A DNA stretch of 42,457 nt. Source: a virus. Under the pieces are notes generated by a model, which worked only from the letters and a program-made list of their open reading frames with translations, had not been told where the DNA came from and did not search any database. Made by a program: the position numbers and the translations under genes. Where the stretch lies: the IMG/VR virus record IMGVR_UViG_3300035701_001993, positions 1-42,457 of that record; one strand, given 5' to 3'. This document shows positions 1 to 6,167 of the stretch, one piece after another (positions within the stretch are counted from its first letter, which is position 1; each line of letters starts with the position of its first letter).

Positions 1-67
1 TATTCATCCTTTCTATCAGTATACTCCGATTGCCAAGATAAAATATTAATGTTTTATTAGAGTTTTA

Positions 68-373
68 TTAATTATGATGAGTACAAGCTGTGGTTAATTC
101 ACCAGTTTGTGCTGTAAATTGAGGTTCTTTGGTATGTGGTTGTGAATTATATGCAGAGATTATTTGAGGGTCAGTAACACGCAAATTGGTATTACTATTA
201 TATAATGCATATTCAGTATTTGTCCACGTAACTCTATAAGGAGTTCCACCCCAATACCAATAGGAATGACTATGTCCACCCCACTCTCTATCACATTTTA
301 CACAATATACTACATCACAATGTTCACAATATTTTAAGTCATGTAAACAATGACTATGATTATGTCTGCTCAT
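68..373 (-). CDS. Small Cys/His-rich hypothetical protein
   Basis: This 101-residue protein is not recognised. Its first third is very rich in Cys and His: H-x-H-x-H-C near residues 5-10, then C-x2-C-x4-C-x2-C at about residues 16-28, then H-x-H. That pattern suggests a zinc-binding fold. The C-terminal two thirds are polar and rich in Thr and Asn, with no visible motif. It is the last complete gene of the leftward arm and its start overlaps the stop of the preceding gene by 14 bp. A purine-rich site followed by ATG on the minus strand at position 7 hints at another gene running off the left edge, but too little of it is present to call. Function unknown. Confidence 0.6.
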   Translation of the reverse strand: MSRHNHSHCLHDLKYCEHCDVVYCVKCDREWGGHSHSYWYWGGTPYRVTWTNTEYALYNSNTNLRVTDPQIISAYNSQPHTKEPQFTAQTGELTTACTHHN

Positions 374-722
374 CTTTTACAACCCATCTCCTGTTTTTTT
401 TTATTTCTTCATAATGTTCATCACATAAAGTTAATATCCAACCTAAGTCTTCTCTTAATTTCCCTTCTTTACCGCATTGTTCACAAATAGTATAGCTATC
501 TTCTTCTGCTTGGTCTATGACATCAAACTCTTCTGTAGTAGCCCCACCTACATAAAATCTAAGCCCACCAAATTTTTCTTTAACCTGTAATACCTGAGTT
601 TCTGGTCTAAGATTATCATAGATTTTATCTAAAAGAGAAGCCCAACCTTTACCAACATCAGACTTAGCTTCTTCTCTTGTTATGCTATATCTATATCTGT
701 CATCATCAAAAATAGTATTCAT
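360..722 (-). CDS. Conserved phage hypothetical protein with a zinc-knuckle-like motif
   Basis: This 120-residue protein has a central VKEKFGGLRFYV segment that I recognise from many uncharacterised phage proteins. It is followed by a C-E-Q-C-G pair around residue 80 and a further C-x2-H-Y about 20 residues later, which could bind one metal ion. The start overlaps the stop of the upstream GMP reductase-like gene (ATGA arrangement), so translation is probably coupled. No enzymatic motif is visible and its role is unknown. Confidence that it is a real gene is high because of the KEKFGGLRFY signature and the tight packing. Confidence 0.7.
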   Translation of the reverse strand: MNTIFDDDRYRYSITREEAKSDVGKGWASLLDKIYDNLRPETQVLQVKEKFGGLRFYVGGATTEEFDVIDQAEEDSYTICEQCGKEGKLREDLGWILTLCDEHYEEIKKNRRWVVKDEQT

Positions 723-1696
723 AATTTTTTAATACTCCCTGTTCCTGTTTCTACCCATGCTGCATTTTTCTGCAGCTCTTTTATATTTTTAGCATTGAGA
801 TATGTAAAAGCACTTTTCATACCCCATGTATATTCTGAAATTAAATCTGCTAATGATATATCCTTTATTACTTCCTTCTCTAATCCTTCCACAGATTTTA
901 CCGAATGGTAATACTCTTCCTGCAATTTTCTAGATGCCTGTCCATATATTATACCATTATTTGCAGATTCATACGTCCTAGCAAAAGGTGTTCCCATCAT
1001 AATCAAATCTGCTCCCATAGCTAATGCTTTAACAGCATCACCTGAGTTTCTAATACCACCATCACATACGATATATGCATCTATATTACCACAGTTATCT
1101 ATAGCTGTCAACTGTGGAACACCTACACCAGTTACATTTCTAGTCGTACATAATGCTCCATTTCCTATACCTACACGAACCATATCTACACCAGCATCTA
1201 CAAGTTTTTTTGCAGAATCATAAGTAGCTACATTTCCTGTCATAAGAAGAGTTTTATAATGATAAAGTTCAATAGTACTTTTAATTTCATGAGCATATTT
1301 TCTAAGTGAATCTATGTTACCATTAGCCACATCAATACATATAATAGATGGATTATAATTTAAAAGCATATTGTACCATTTATCATTTAAGGCTACAGAA
1401 ATTCCCCAATTTTTACACTCATCACGCATAGATTTTATGATTTTAACTACTTCACCATAATTATCTTGAGTATCTCTTTCAAAAAATCTATGTAAAATTC
1501 CTATTCCACCTAAATGTGATATTTCAATTATTAATTCTGGTGAAATAATTCCTTTCATGGGAGATGCTATAATAGGAAATTCTAATTTTAATGCACCTAA
1601 TTGTATTGATAAATCTACATCATCTCTACTATCAATTTTAGAAACCTTTGGCTCTAAAAGTAAATCATCAAAATCATAACCTTTAGTTACTTTCAT
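719..1696 (-). CDS. IMP dehydrogenase / GMP reductase family protein
   Basis: This 325-residue (beta/alpha)8 enzyme of purine nucleotide interconversion has an N-terminal FDDLLLEP motif and a catalytic loop GIGNGALCTTRNVTGVG with the nucleophilic Cys at about residue 183. A CDGGI phosphate-binding segment and MGTPFA follow. There is no CBS (Bateman) insertion. The mobile-flap region is short and I do not see the Arg-Tyr dyad of IMP dehydrogenases. The length and the TGVG after the Cys match GMP reductase better (GMP + NADPH to IMP + NH3), but IMP dehydrogenase activity is not excluded. The gene sits beside a HAD nucleotidase and an APRT-like gene and overlaps both neighbours by 4 bp. Its start has an AAGGAG site. 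Purine control during infection is an inference. Confidence 0.85.
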   Translation of the reverse strand: MKVTKGYDFDDLLLEPKVSKIDSRDDVDLSIQLGALKLEFPIIASPMKGIISPELIIEISHLGGIGILHRFFERDTQDNYGEVVKIIKSMRDECKNWGISVALNDKWYNMLLNYNPSIICIDVANGNIDSLRKYAHEIKSTIELYHYKTLLMTGNVATYDSAKKLVDAGVDMVRVGIGNGALCTTRNVTGVGVPQLTAIDNCGNIDAYIVCDGGIRNSGDAVKALAMGADLIMMGTPFARTYESANNGIIYGQASRKLQEEYYHSVKSVEGLEKEVIKDISLADLISEYTWGMKSAFTYLNAKNIKELQKNAAWVETGTGSIKKL

Positions 1697-2211
1697 CTCT
1701 TATTAAACTCCTTCCAACTAGTTAATCTAAACCCAGGCCAATTTTCATTTACATTCCAAGGTTGATTATATAGAATAGCTTTACCATTAAAATCCCAACA
1801 ATTTTTAGGCCTATCATCTACTATAAAATCTGCTCTAATTAAAGATTTATCTTTACATTCAATATAATCATCTAATTTATCAATGAAGTTATACTTTTGA
1901 AGCCAGTTATACTTAGCTCCAGATGCCCCAAGAGTTGAATTAGTAACATATATTACTCTAAAATATGCTTGACGAAACCAATTAATTCCATCTAATGCAC
2001 CTTCAATTGGAGGAACTTCATCATAAATAGTTGGGTCTTCTATATATTCATATATCTTTATACCACATTCAGGCTTAACTAATTTATGAACATCCCAATC
2101 TGTCCAATCTTCCTTAGTCATAGTATCATTATAATCTCTATTATATCTAGATAACCATGCTGTTTCTAGTGCAGCTAATACACCATCTACATCAATTGCG
2201 ATTATTTTCAT
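1693..2211 (-). CDS. HAD-superfamily 5'(3')-deoxyribonucleotidase-like protein
   Basis: This 172-residue protein shows HAD phosphatase motifs: motif I DVDGVLA with the nucleophile and acid/base Asp at residues 7 and 9, motif II TNS near residue 92, and a late K...FIVDDRP segment supplying the Lys and the Mg-binding Asp pair. Size and motif layout fit the NT5C-type 5'(3')-deoxyribonucleotidases common in phages, which dephosphorylate (deoxy)nucleoside monophosphates. It overlaps the GMP reductase-like gene by 4 bp (ATGA) and is preceded by GAAAAGG. In context it probably trims a specific (deoxy)nucleotide pool. The exact substrate cannot be read from the sequence. Confidence 0.8.
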   Translation of the reverse strand: MKIIAIDVDGVLAALETAWLSRYNRDYNDTMTKEDWTDWDVHKLVKPECGIKIYEYIEDPTIYDEVPPIEGALDGINWFRQAYFRVIYVTNSTLGASGAKYNWLQKYNFIDKLDDYIECKDKSLIRADFIVDDRPKNCWDFNGKAILYNQPWNVNENWPGFRLTSWKEFNKR

Positions 2212-2320
2212 CCTTTTCTCTCTCCTTTTCTTTTATCATTGTAGCAACATACAAAATAATAATTCCTAAAAATAAAAAAGTAATTCCACATATTAAATAT
2301 ACCCAATCTGCATTAGGCAT
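2192..2320 (-). CDS. Small single-pass membrane protein
   Basis: This 42-residue reading frame fills the gap between the phosphoribosyltransferase and nucleotidase genes. It starts MPNADWVYLICG and has one strongly hydrophobic segment (about residues 7-28) followed by a charged tail of Lys, Glu, Arg and Asp. Its ATG overlaps the stop of the upstream gene (ATGCCTAA), and its own TGA lies about 20 bp inside the next gene. Both features suit translational coupling. The topology suggests an outside N-terminus and a cytoplasmic C-terminus by the positive-inside rule. Function unknown; phage membrane micro-proteins can be host-takeover factors or antiholin-like. Confidence 0.55.
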   Translation of the reverse strand: MPNADWVYLICGITFLFLGIIILYVATMIKEKEREKDENNRN

Positions 2321-2954
2321 TTTTTACCAACTTTATAATAGGTAATATACCTAAACTATATGTAGGAAGTGTTGGCATATAATCACCTTCAATTGCCATA
2401 GATATACAACCTACAATTCTACCACCAGCCATAGATACTATTTTTTCACAAGCCTTTAATGTTGCTCCAGATGAAATAACATCATCTATGAATACTAATT
2501 TTTTATTACTTATATTTACTAAATCTTTATTATCTAAATATAATTCTTCATCACCTGTTGTTATAGTTTTTATCTTAGCACTTAATACTTTAGCTCCCAT
2601 ATAAGGCTTACAAGATTTACGAAAAATTACATAAGATTTATCTTCTTGATAAGCAATTTCATATACTAGTGGAATTGATTTACCTTCAGCAGATACAAAA
2701 CCATCTGCATCTATACCAAATTTTGTATTAAATCCATCTATTAATTCTGATGCATATTTTTTTATTGTACGAGCATCCCCTCCCATTATATTTAATACAT
2801 AAATAATAGTATCATCATTTACTTTTAAAGCAGGTAGTCTAAGTGTAGAACTTCCAAATTTAAATTCTCTTAAATTTTGATATACATAATGAGTTGGAAC
2901 ATATTCCACTCCATATACAGGCTGCAAATAAGGTGCAGGTGCTCCGTGTGTCAT
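2313..2954 (-). CDS. Adenine phosphoribosyltransferase-like protein
   Basis: This 213-residue type I phosphoribosyltransferase has the PRPP-binding signature FIDDVISSGAT at about residues 155-165. Upstream segments FRKSCKPYMG and TGDEELYLD resemble the APRT blocks RKPGKLP and TDxLEI. APRT converts adenine + PRPP to AMP + PPi. The N-terminal 50 residues do not match anything I recognise and may be a hood or partner region. It lies next to a nucleotidase and a GMP reductase/IMP dehydrogenase family gene, forming a purine cassette. The start follows the preceding stop by one base, with GGGAAGA upstream. Base specificity (adenine, hypoxanthine or another purine) is uncertain. Confidence 0.75.
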   Translation of the reverse strand: MTHGAPAPYLQPVYGVEYVPTHYVYQNLREFKFGSSTLRLPALKVNDDTIIYVLNIMGGDARTIKKYASELIDGFNTKFGIDADGFVSAEGKSIPLVYEIAYQEDKSYVIFRKSCKPYMGAKVLSAKIKTITTGDEELYLDNKDLVNISNKKLVFIDDVISSGATLKACEKIVSMAGGRIVGCISMAIEGDYMPTLPTYSLGILPIIKLVKNA

Positions 2955-2955
2955 T

Positions 2956-3216
2956 TTATTCTTCCCACAATTCTGGATGTTTTTCTCTAATCCAACATAT
3001 CATAGCATTACCAACAATCTTTAACCAAGGTACAGGAATGTCTTTACTAAAATATTGGTCAAAGTAATCATTGAATTTCATAACTGTACGTTCTTCCTGT
3101 CCAAGATGAGTACGATTTAACCATGTATCTCCCCAACGTTTCTCATCTTCTACTAATTGTATTGTCAATGCTTCTACAAATTCTCCCATAAAATCTGTTA
3201 CTTTATCTGTACTCAT
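2956..3216 (-). CDS. Conserved phage hypothetical protein
   Basis: This 86-residue, Trp-rich, acidic, soluble protein contains RWGDTWLNR and PWLKIVGNAMICWIREKHPEL segments. I associate these with small uncharacterised phage proteins near nucleotide metabolism genes. No catalytic motif is visible. It has a strong AAAGGAG site and an ATGA overlap with the preceding gene. A nucleotide pyrophosphohydrolase-type helical fold would fit its position, but that is speculation. Confidence 0.65.
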   Translation of the reverse strand: MSTDKVTDFMGEFVEALTIQLVEDEKRWGDTWLNRTHLGQEERTVMKFNDYFDQYFSKDIPVPWLKIVGNAMICWIREKHPELWEE

Positions 3217-3440
3217 TTTTCATCTCCTTTAAAATATCCATGAATAAATGCTGTATTATCAGCTTCCCAAACAATATCTCCTACATAAAATAACCAATCT
3301 TTAAGATATTTATTCCTATGTAGATATGCTTTTTCATAGGCATCTTCTAAATTTTTAGCCTTAACTATTCTTATCTCAACATCTTCACACCCCATCGGGC
3401 ATGGTCTATGAAATTCCATAACAAATAACTTTTCTTCCAT
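3213..3440 (-). CDS. Hypothetical protein
   Basis: This 75-residue protein starts MEEKLFVMEF. The frame is open further upstream, but that part lies inside a tRNA gene. The ATG at 3440 sits just after an AAAGGATG site, so it is the better start. The protein contains C-P-M-G-C near residue 15 and an amphipathic KNLEDAYEKAY helix. It ends in GYFKGDEK. It is the first protein gene transcribed after the first tRNA group. Function unknown. Confidence 0.6.
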   Translation of the reverse strand: MEEKLFVMEFHRPCPMGCEDVEIRIVKAKNLEDAYEKAYLHRNKYLKDWLFYVGDIVWEADNTAFIHGYFKGDEK

Positions 3441-3457
3441 ACATCCATCCTTTCTGA

Positions 3458-3529
3458 TGGGAATGGCGGGAATCGAACCCGCATTGGAGGGTCGAAGGCC
3501 TTCTATACTGACCATTATATGACATTCCC
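3458..3529 (-). tRNA. tRNA-Glu(UUC)-like, with atypical anticodon loop
   Basis: Read on the minus strand from 3529: acceptor GGGAATG pairs with CATTCCC (7 bp), the D arm is ATAT/GTAT with GG in the loop, the T arm is GCGGG-TTCGATT-CCCGC, and the variable loop is 4 nt. The anticodon stem GAAGG/CCCTC has one A-C mismatch and the loop is CCTTCGA. That places UUC (Glu) at positions 34-36, but position 33 is C instead of the near-universal U and 37 is G. No CCA is encoded. It is probably a diverged or decaying tRNA; the isotype is tentative. Confidence 0.65.
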
Positions 3530-3532
3530 AAG

Positions 3533-3607
3533 TAGCGGGAGAAGGAATCGAACCTTCCTAATTTGGCTTATGAAACCAAGCTGGAACCACCTCCAGTCCA
3601 TCCCGCA
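3533..3607 (-). tRNA. tRNA-Met(CAU)
   Basis: Read on the minus strand from 3607: acceptor TGCGGGA/TCCCGCT has pairs 2-7 intact but a T-T mismatch at 1-72. The D hairpin is CTGG-AGGTGGTT-CCAG, the anticodon arm TTGGT-TTCATAA-GCCAA gives anticodon CAU, and the T arm is GAAGG-TTCGATT-CCTTC. The unpaired 1-72 position is an initiator-like trait. Four nt instead of two separate the acceptor from the D stem. CAU could also be an Ile tRNA if C34 is modified to lysidine. The 3' CCA is not encoded. Confidence 0.8.
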
Positions 3608-3612
3608 TAAGG

Positions 3613-3686
3613 CATCCTCGGTGAGACTCGAACTCACAACCATCAGCTTAGAAGGCTGGTGCTCTAGTCCATTGAGCTACGAGGAC
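3613..3686 (-). tRNA. tRNA-Arg(UCU)
   Basis: Read on the minus strand from 3686: acceptor GTCCTCG/CGAGGAT (7 bp with one G-T), D arm GCTC/GAGC, anticodon arm CCAGC-CTTCTAA-GCTGA with anticodon UCU reading AGA, variable loop TGGTT, T arm GTGAG-TTCGAGT-CTCAC. The discriminator is G and no complete CCA is encoded. Arg is encoded mainly by AGA throughout this window, so this tRNA plausibly supplements a host poor in that tRNA. Its first 10 bases overlap the end of the upstream radical SAM gene. Confidence 0.93.
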
Positions 3687-4816
3687 GTATTCCATTTCTC
3701 CCAATCTTCATCAGACATCTTTAACTGCCTGTACTTCTTTGATGCTACTGCTTCTTCAAAAGTATACTTCTTATAACAACCAGCGAATAACCAGTAAAAT
3801 CTAAATGCAGTAGTCAAATTCTTTGTCCAATACTTTCCTACAAACATATCTTTTTTTCTATCCAAAGAATAAAGTGATGAATATCTTTGTGGATAAGGTC
3901 TTACACCCAATTTTAAAACTTCGTTCATTCTATAATGTGCTTCTTGTGGAGTATCTGTAAAATTATATAGCACAAATGCTTTCATAACTGTAGGTTTTAC
4001 TCCAGCTTGTAACAGCATCTTTACCTTATCTTGAAATAGTCCATCTTCTTCTATCCTATCAAATGCCACTGTTAAACCACCACCAGCTACATACTTTAAT
4101 TTACCTAACAATTTAGCATACTCTTCATCTACATATTTTACATCTATTCCATTGTTAAAGAGCACAGGTTTATTGATTTCGTGTAATGTTTTTAATACTT
4201 CTATTACATGCTCTCTTGGAGCAGAAGTAAGATTATTATCACTAACCATAATCCTTTTCTTAGGAGTATTGTATAATAATTCTCTCCAAAAGGAATTAAT
4301 CCATAACTTTTCTTTCTCTTCTATTCTCCACACAGCACAGTAAGCACATTTATTCATGCATCCTCTGGTAGTAAAGATAGTAAAATAATCCTTCCATTCA
4401 TCTGTGATACCCCAATCTAAATCTGTAGGAAAACAGGTATCTAATACTCTTGAATAACCTACAAATATTTTAGCTTTGGGATACCTTTCTTCAAACCATT
4501 TTGGTCTTAGTGACGCAAAGATACCGCCTATTAGAACATTTGCACCAGGATTTAATTCGTAAATCCTATCTAAACTTTCTTGTACCTTCTTACTCTCATA
4601 GGTAAAAAGAGTAGTAATACAAATCAAATCACAGGCTTCACCATTATACTCTCTAAGGTAGTTCAAATGGATTGGGTACTTCCATTGTTTTAGAATATAA
4701 GTTATTATTTTAGCTAAACCCGATGGAATATATTTTCTCTTATAATCAGGCTCAAAAAGAATTATATCCTTACTACTCCTTAATATTTCTAACATCTCTT
4801 GCTCACTAACAATCAT
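3677..4816 (-). CDS. Radical SAM protein with B12-binding-like N-terminal domain
   Basis: This 379-residue protein has an N-terminal Rossmann-like region (about residues 15-130, including PSGLAKIITYILKQ and LIGGIFAS) resembling the cobalamin-binding domains of class B radical SAM enzymes. I do not see the DxHxxG cobalamin-ligand motif. The radical SAM core follows, with the 4Fe-4S motif RGCMNKCAYC (Cys at about 153, 157 and 160). Such enzymes use SAM and a 5'-deoxyadenosyl radical for methylations, rearrangements or thiolations; the substrate here is unknown. Its start overlaps the stop of a small Cys-containing gene (ATGA). Its stop TAG lies inside the tRNA-Arg gene. A second, distinct protein of this superfamily lies at 34326-35627. 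Confidence 0.85.
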   Translation of the reverse strand: MIVSEQEMLEILRSSKDIILFEPDYKRKYIPSGLAKIITYILKQWKYPIHLNYLREYNGEACDLICITTLFTYESKKVQESLDRIYELNPGANVLIGGIFASLRPKWFEERYPKAKIFVGYSRVLDTCFPTDLDWGITDEWKDYFTIFTTRGCMNKCAYCAVWRIEEKEKLWINSFWRELLYNTPKKRIMVSDNNLTSAPREHVIEVLKTLHEINKPVLFNNGIDVKYVDEEYAKLLGKLKYVAGGGLTVAFDRIEEDGLFQDKVKMLLQAGVKPTVMKAFVLYNFTDTPQEAHYRMNEVLKLGVRPYPQRYSSLYSLDRKKDMFVGKYWTKNLTTAFRFYWLFAGCYKKYTFEEAVASKKYRQLKMSDEDWEKWNTSS

Positions 4817-4989
4817 TTTTTCTTACCCTTTCCTTTATATTCTACCATAGGTATATTAAAAAAACATGAGTAATACCTTAGAGATTTATGAAAGTAACAG
4901 TAATCAGCATCTTCACATGGAATTTTACTTGACATCATTCTAAATACCACATGCTTAGGTAATTGTGAGATGTTATCTAGAAGTATCAT
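4813..4989 (-). CDS. Small Cys-containing protein paired with the radical SAM gene
   Basis: This 58-residue protein starts MILLDNISQL. The chosen ATG overlaps the stop of the preceding gene (ATGA); a start 30 bp further up is possible but has a poorly spaced ribosome site. Three cysteines lie in the central segment (C-E-D-A-D-Y-C, then a C after an aromatic stretch), and the tail is basic (KGKGKKK). It overlaps the radical SAM start by 4 bp, so the two are probably made together. It could be a small partner, an iron-sulfur or metal carrier, or a substrate peptide; none of these can be shown from sequence. Confidence 0.55.
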   Translation of the reverse strand: MILLDNISQLPKHVVFRMMSSKIPCEDADYCYFHKSLRYYSCFFNIPMVEYKGKGKKK

Positions 4990-5153
4990 TCTTCTACTTC
5001 TTCTGTATGTATAGGGCATCCTTCAGTATACCAAAAAACAGGCTTACCAGTTTTTTTATCTATGTATGCACCTTTTCCATATTCATTATCTAATACAGGG
5101 CAAGTACATCCTAATTCTCTTGCTTCTTTGCTGCCAGGATTTGGTACATTCAT
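4986..5153 (-). CDS. Small conserved phage protein (NPGSxEA family)
   Basis: This 55-residue protein starts MNVPNPGSKEARELGCTCPV and ends with a W-Y-T-E-G-C-P-I-H segment. I recognise the NPGS-x-EA-x(3)-GC-x-CPVxDN...CP(I/L)H pattern from many short phage proteins of unknown function. The three Cys and one His could bind one metal ion. It is the first gene after the tRNA-Thr and overlaps the next small gene by 4 bp. No clear Shine-Dalgarno site is visible ahead of the ATG, so it may depend on coupling or on RNA processing of the tRNA just upstream. Confidence 0.75.
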   Translation of the reverse strand: MNVPNPGSKEARELGCTCPVLDNEYGKGAYIDKKTGKPVFWYTEGCPIHTEEVEE

Positions 5154-5156
5154 AAG

Positions 5157-5228
5157 AGCCTCCTCTAAGACTCGAACTTAGTTTCCGAGTTTACAAAACC
5201 CGTACATCACCATATATGTTTAGGAGGC
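5157..5228 (-). tRNA. tRNA-Thr(UGU)
   Basis: Read on the minus strand from 5228: acceptor GCCTCCT/AGGAGGC (7 bp), D arm ACAT-ATATGGTG-ATGT, anticodon arm CGGGT-TTTGTAA-ACTCG with anticodon UGU reading ACA, 4-nt variable loop, T arm CTAAG-TTCGAGT-CTTAG. All arms are well formed. CCA is not encoded. ACA is a common Thr codon in the structural genes here. Confidence 0.9.
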
Positions 5229-5245
5229 CATAGGAGCGCCCTAAG

Positions 5246-5320
5246 TGGAGGTGGTGGGAGTTGAACCCACGTTCCGCTACGTGGATGAACCCATCTGCGA
5301 GCGGCGAACCCGTCACCCCC
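5246..5320 (-). ncRNA. tRNA-like element lacking normal D and anticodon arms
   Basis: Read on the minus strand from 5320, the 75-nt element has a 7-bp acceptor-like stem GGGGGTG/CACCTCC and a perfect T arm GTGGG-TTCAACT-CCCAC, placed exactly as in a tRNA. Between them, no D arm and no 7-nt anticodon loop with U33 can be drawn. The best alternative is one stem CCGCT/AGCGG enclosing a GATG-GGTT-CATC hairpin. GGGTTC occurs three times. It is directly upstream of tRNA-Thr. It may be a degenerate tRNA, a tRNA with a fold I could not solve, or a tRNA mimic. Confidence 0.4.
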
Positions 5321-5325
5321 GAATA

Positions 5326-5916
5326 TTAGAAAGTATACATATACGTAATATTTAATCCCCATTGAGATGCCATAGCATCAGCGATACCTTGATAAGTACG
5401 ACTTCTTTCTTTCCATCTATTGGGTGAGGGGGCTAGATTATTTTGACCAGTTGGAGTTTGATTAGCATACCTGTCTTTAACTAAGACTTTAGTTGGCTTT
5501 AATAATGGTAAATTTTTCAACCATAAGCACGTTTTCTTTGATGCATCTTCTCCAAACATCCAAGGTTGGATTATCTGGTCAGGCTTATGAATTTTAGTGG
5601 AGATTATACCTACAGGATTTTCAAGACATATCATATCAATTGGAGCATCTAAAAGAAGCTTTATAAACCCCAATGCTTCTTCTTGTTCCACCTGTTTAGT
5701 TTTAAAATACCTAGCCCCACTCACCGCTAAGTGTGTACAGGGGGGATGGGCAATCATCATATCCCATCCATCATATAAAATATCACGAATATCTCCTTGA
5801 TAATGGTTTCCCACTATTTCAGTTGGAAGTAAATCACACGACCATACATCATGTCCAAGTAATGCAAATGCATTTCTTACTACTCCACTAAATTCACAAG
5901 CCACTAAAACTTTCAT
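5326..5916 (-). CDS. DNA cytosine-5 methyltransferase-like protein
   Basis: This 196-residue protein begins MKVLVACEFSG, a SAM-binding motif I of the C5-methyltransferase type. It continues with HPPCTHLAVSG (motif IV, catalytic Cys at about residue 60) and LENPVG (motif VI-like, about residue 98). It is much shorter than full m5C methyltransferases (over 300 residues) and lacks an obvious target-recognition region and motifs IX-X. Compact relatives like this are frequent in phages and usually annotated as DNA methyltransferases. It may self-modify phage DNA against host restriction; target and activity are unproven. The start overlaps the upstream stop (ATGA). Confidence 0.75.
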   Translation of the reverse strand: MKVLVACEFSGVVRNAFALLGHDVWSCDLLPTEIVGNHYQGDIRDILYDGWDMMIAHPPCTHLAVSGARYFKTKQVEQEEALGFIKLLLDAPIDMICLENPVGIISTKIHKPDQIIQPWMFGEDASKKTCLWLKNLPLLKPTKVLVKDRYANQTPTGQNNLAPSPNRWKERSRTYQGIADAMASQWGLNITYMYTF

Positions 5917-6155
5917 TCCAATTCCTTATCTTCAACTGCTTTGATTTCTACATCATAAAAGTTATAATCTAGAATGGATTGTAATTCTCTTTTAACTCTA
6001 TCATACTGCTCTAGAATATCCTTATTGGATTCAAAGGCATAACTGTTCTGTATTACAACATTTTTCATTAAATCCATCTCCATTTTATACCTTTTAAGCA
6101 ACTTAATCATGTAATTTCTAATTGCATGTACATTTCCTACACGTTCATCAGTCAT
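5913..6155 (-). CDS. Hypothetical helical protein
   Basis: This 80-residue protein is charged and probably largely alpha-helical, with heptad-like spacing in KRYKMEMDLMKNVVIQ and in EQYDRVKRELQSIL. No recognised motif is present. The AAGGTGATACAATG context supports the start, and it overlaps the methyltransferase-like gene by 4 bp. The shared translation suggests a helper of the methyltransferase or simply packing. Function unknown. Confidence 0.55.
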   Translation of the reverse strand: MTDERVGNVHAIRNYMIKLLKRYKMEMDLMKNVVIQNSYAFESNKDILEQYDRVKRELQSILDYNFYDVEIKAVEDKELE

Positions 6156-6167
6156 TGTATCACCTTT

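Noticed and set aside
3441-3515. Upstream extension of the 3213-3440 gene
   Set aside because: The extension runs through a tRNA gene, whereas ATG 3440 has its own ribosome site.
3519-3776. Plus-strand open frame over the tRNA cluster
   Set aside because: It is antisense to two tRNAs and the radical SAM gene, with no ribosome site; the protein looks random.
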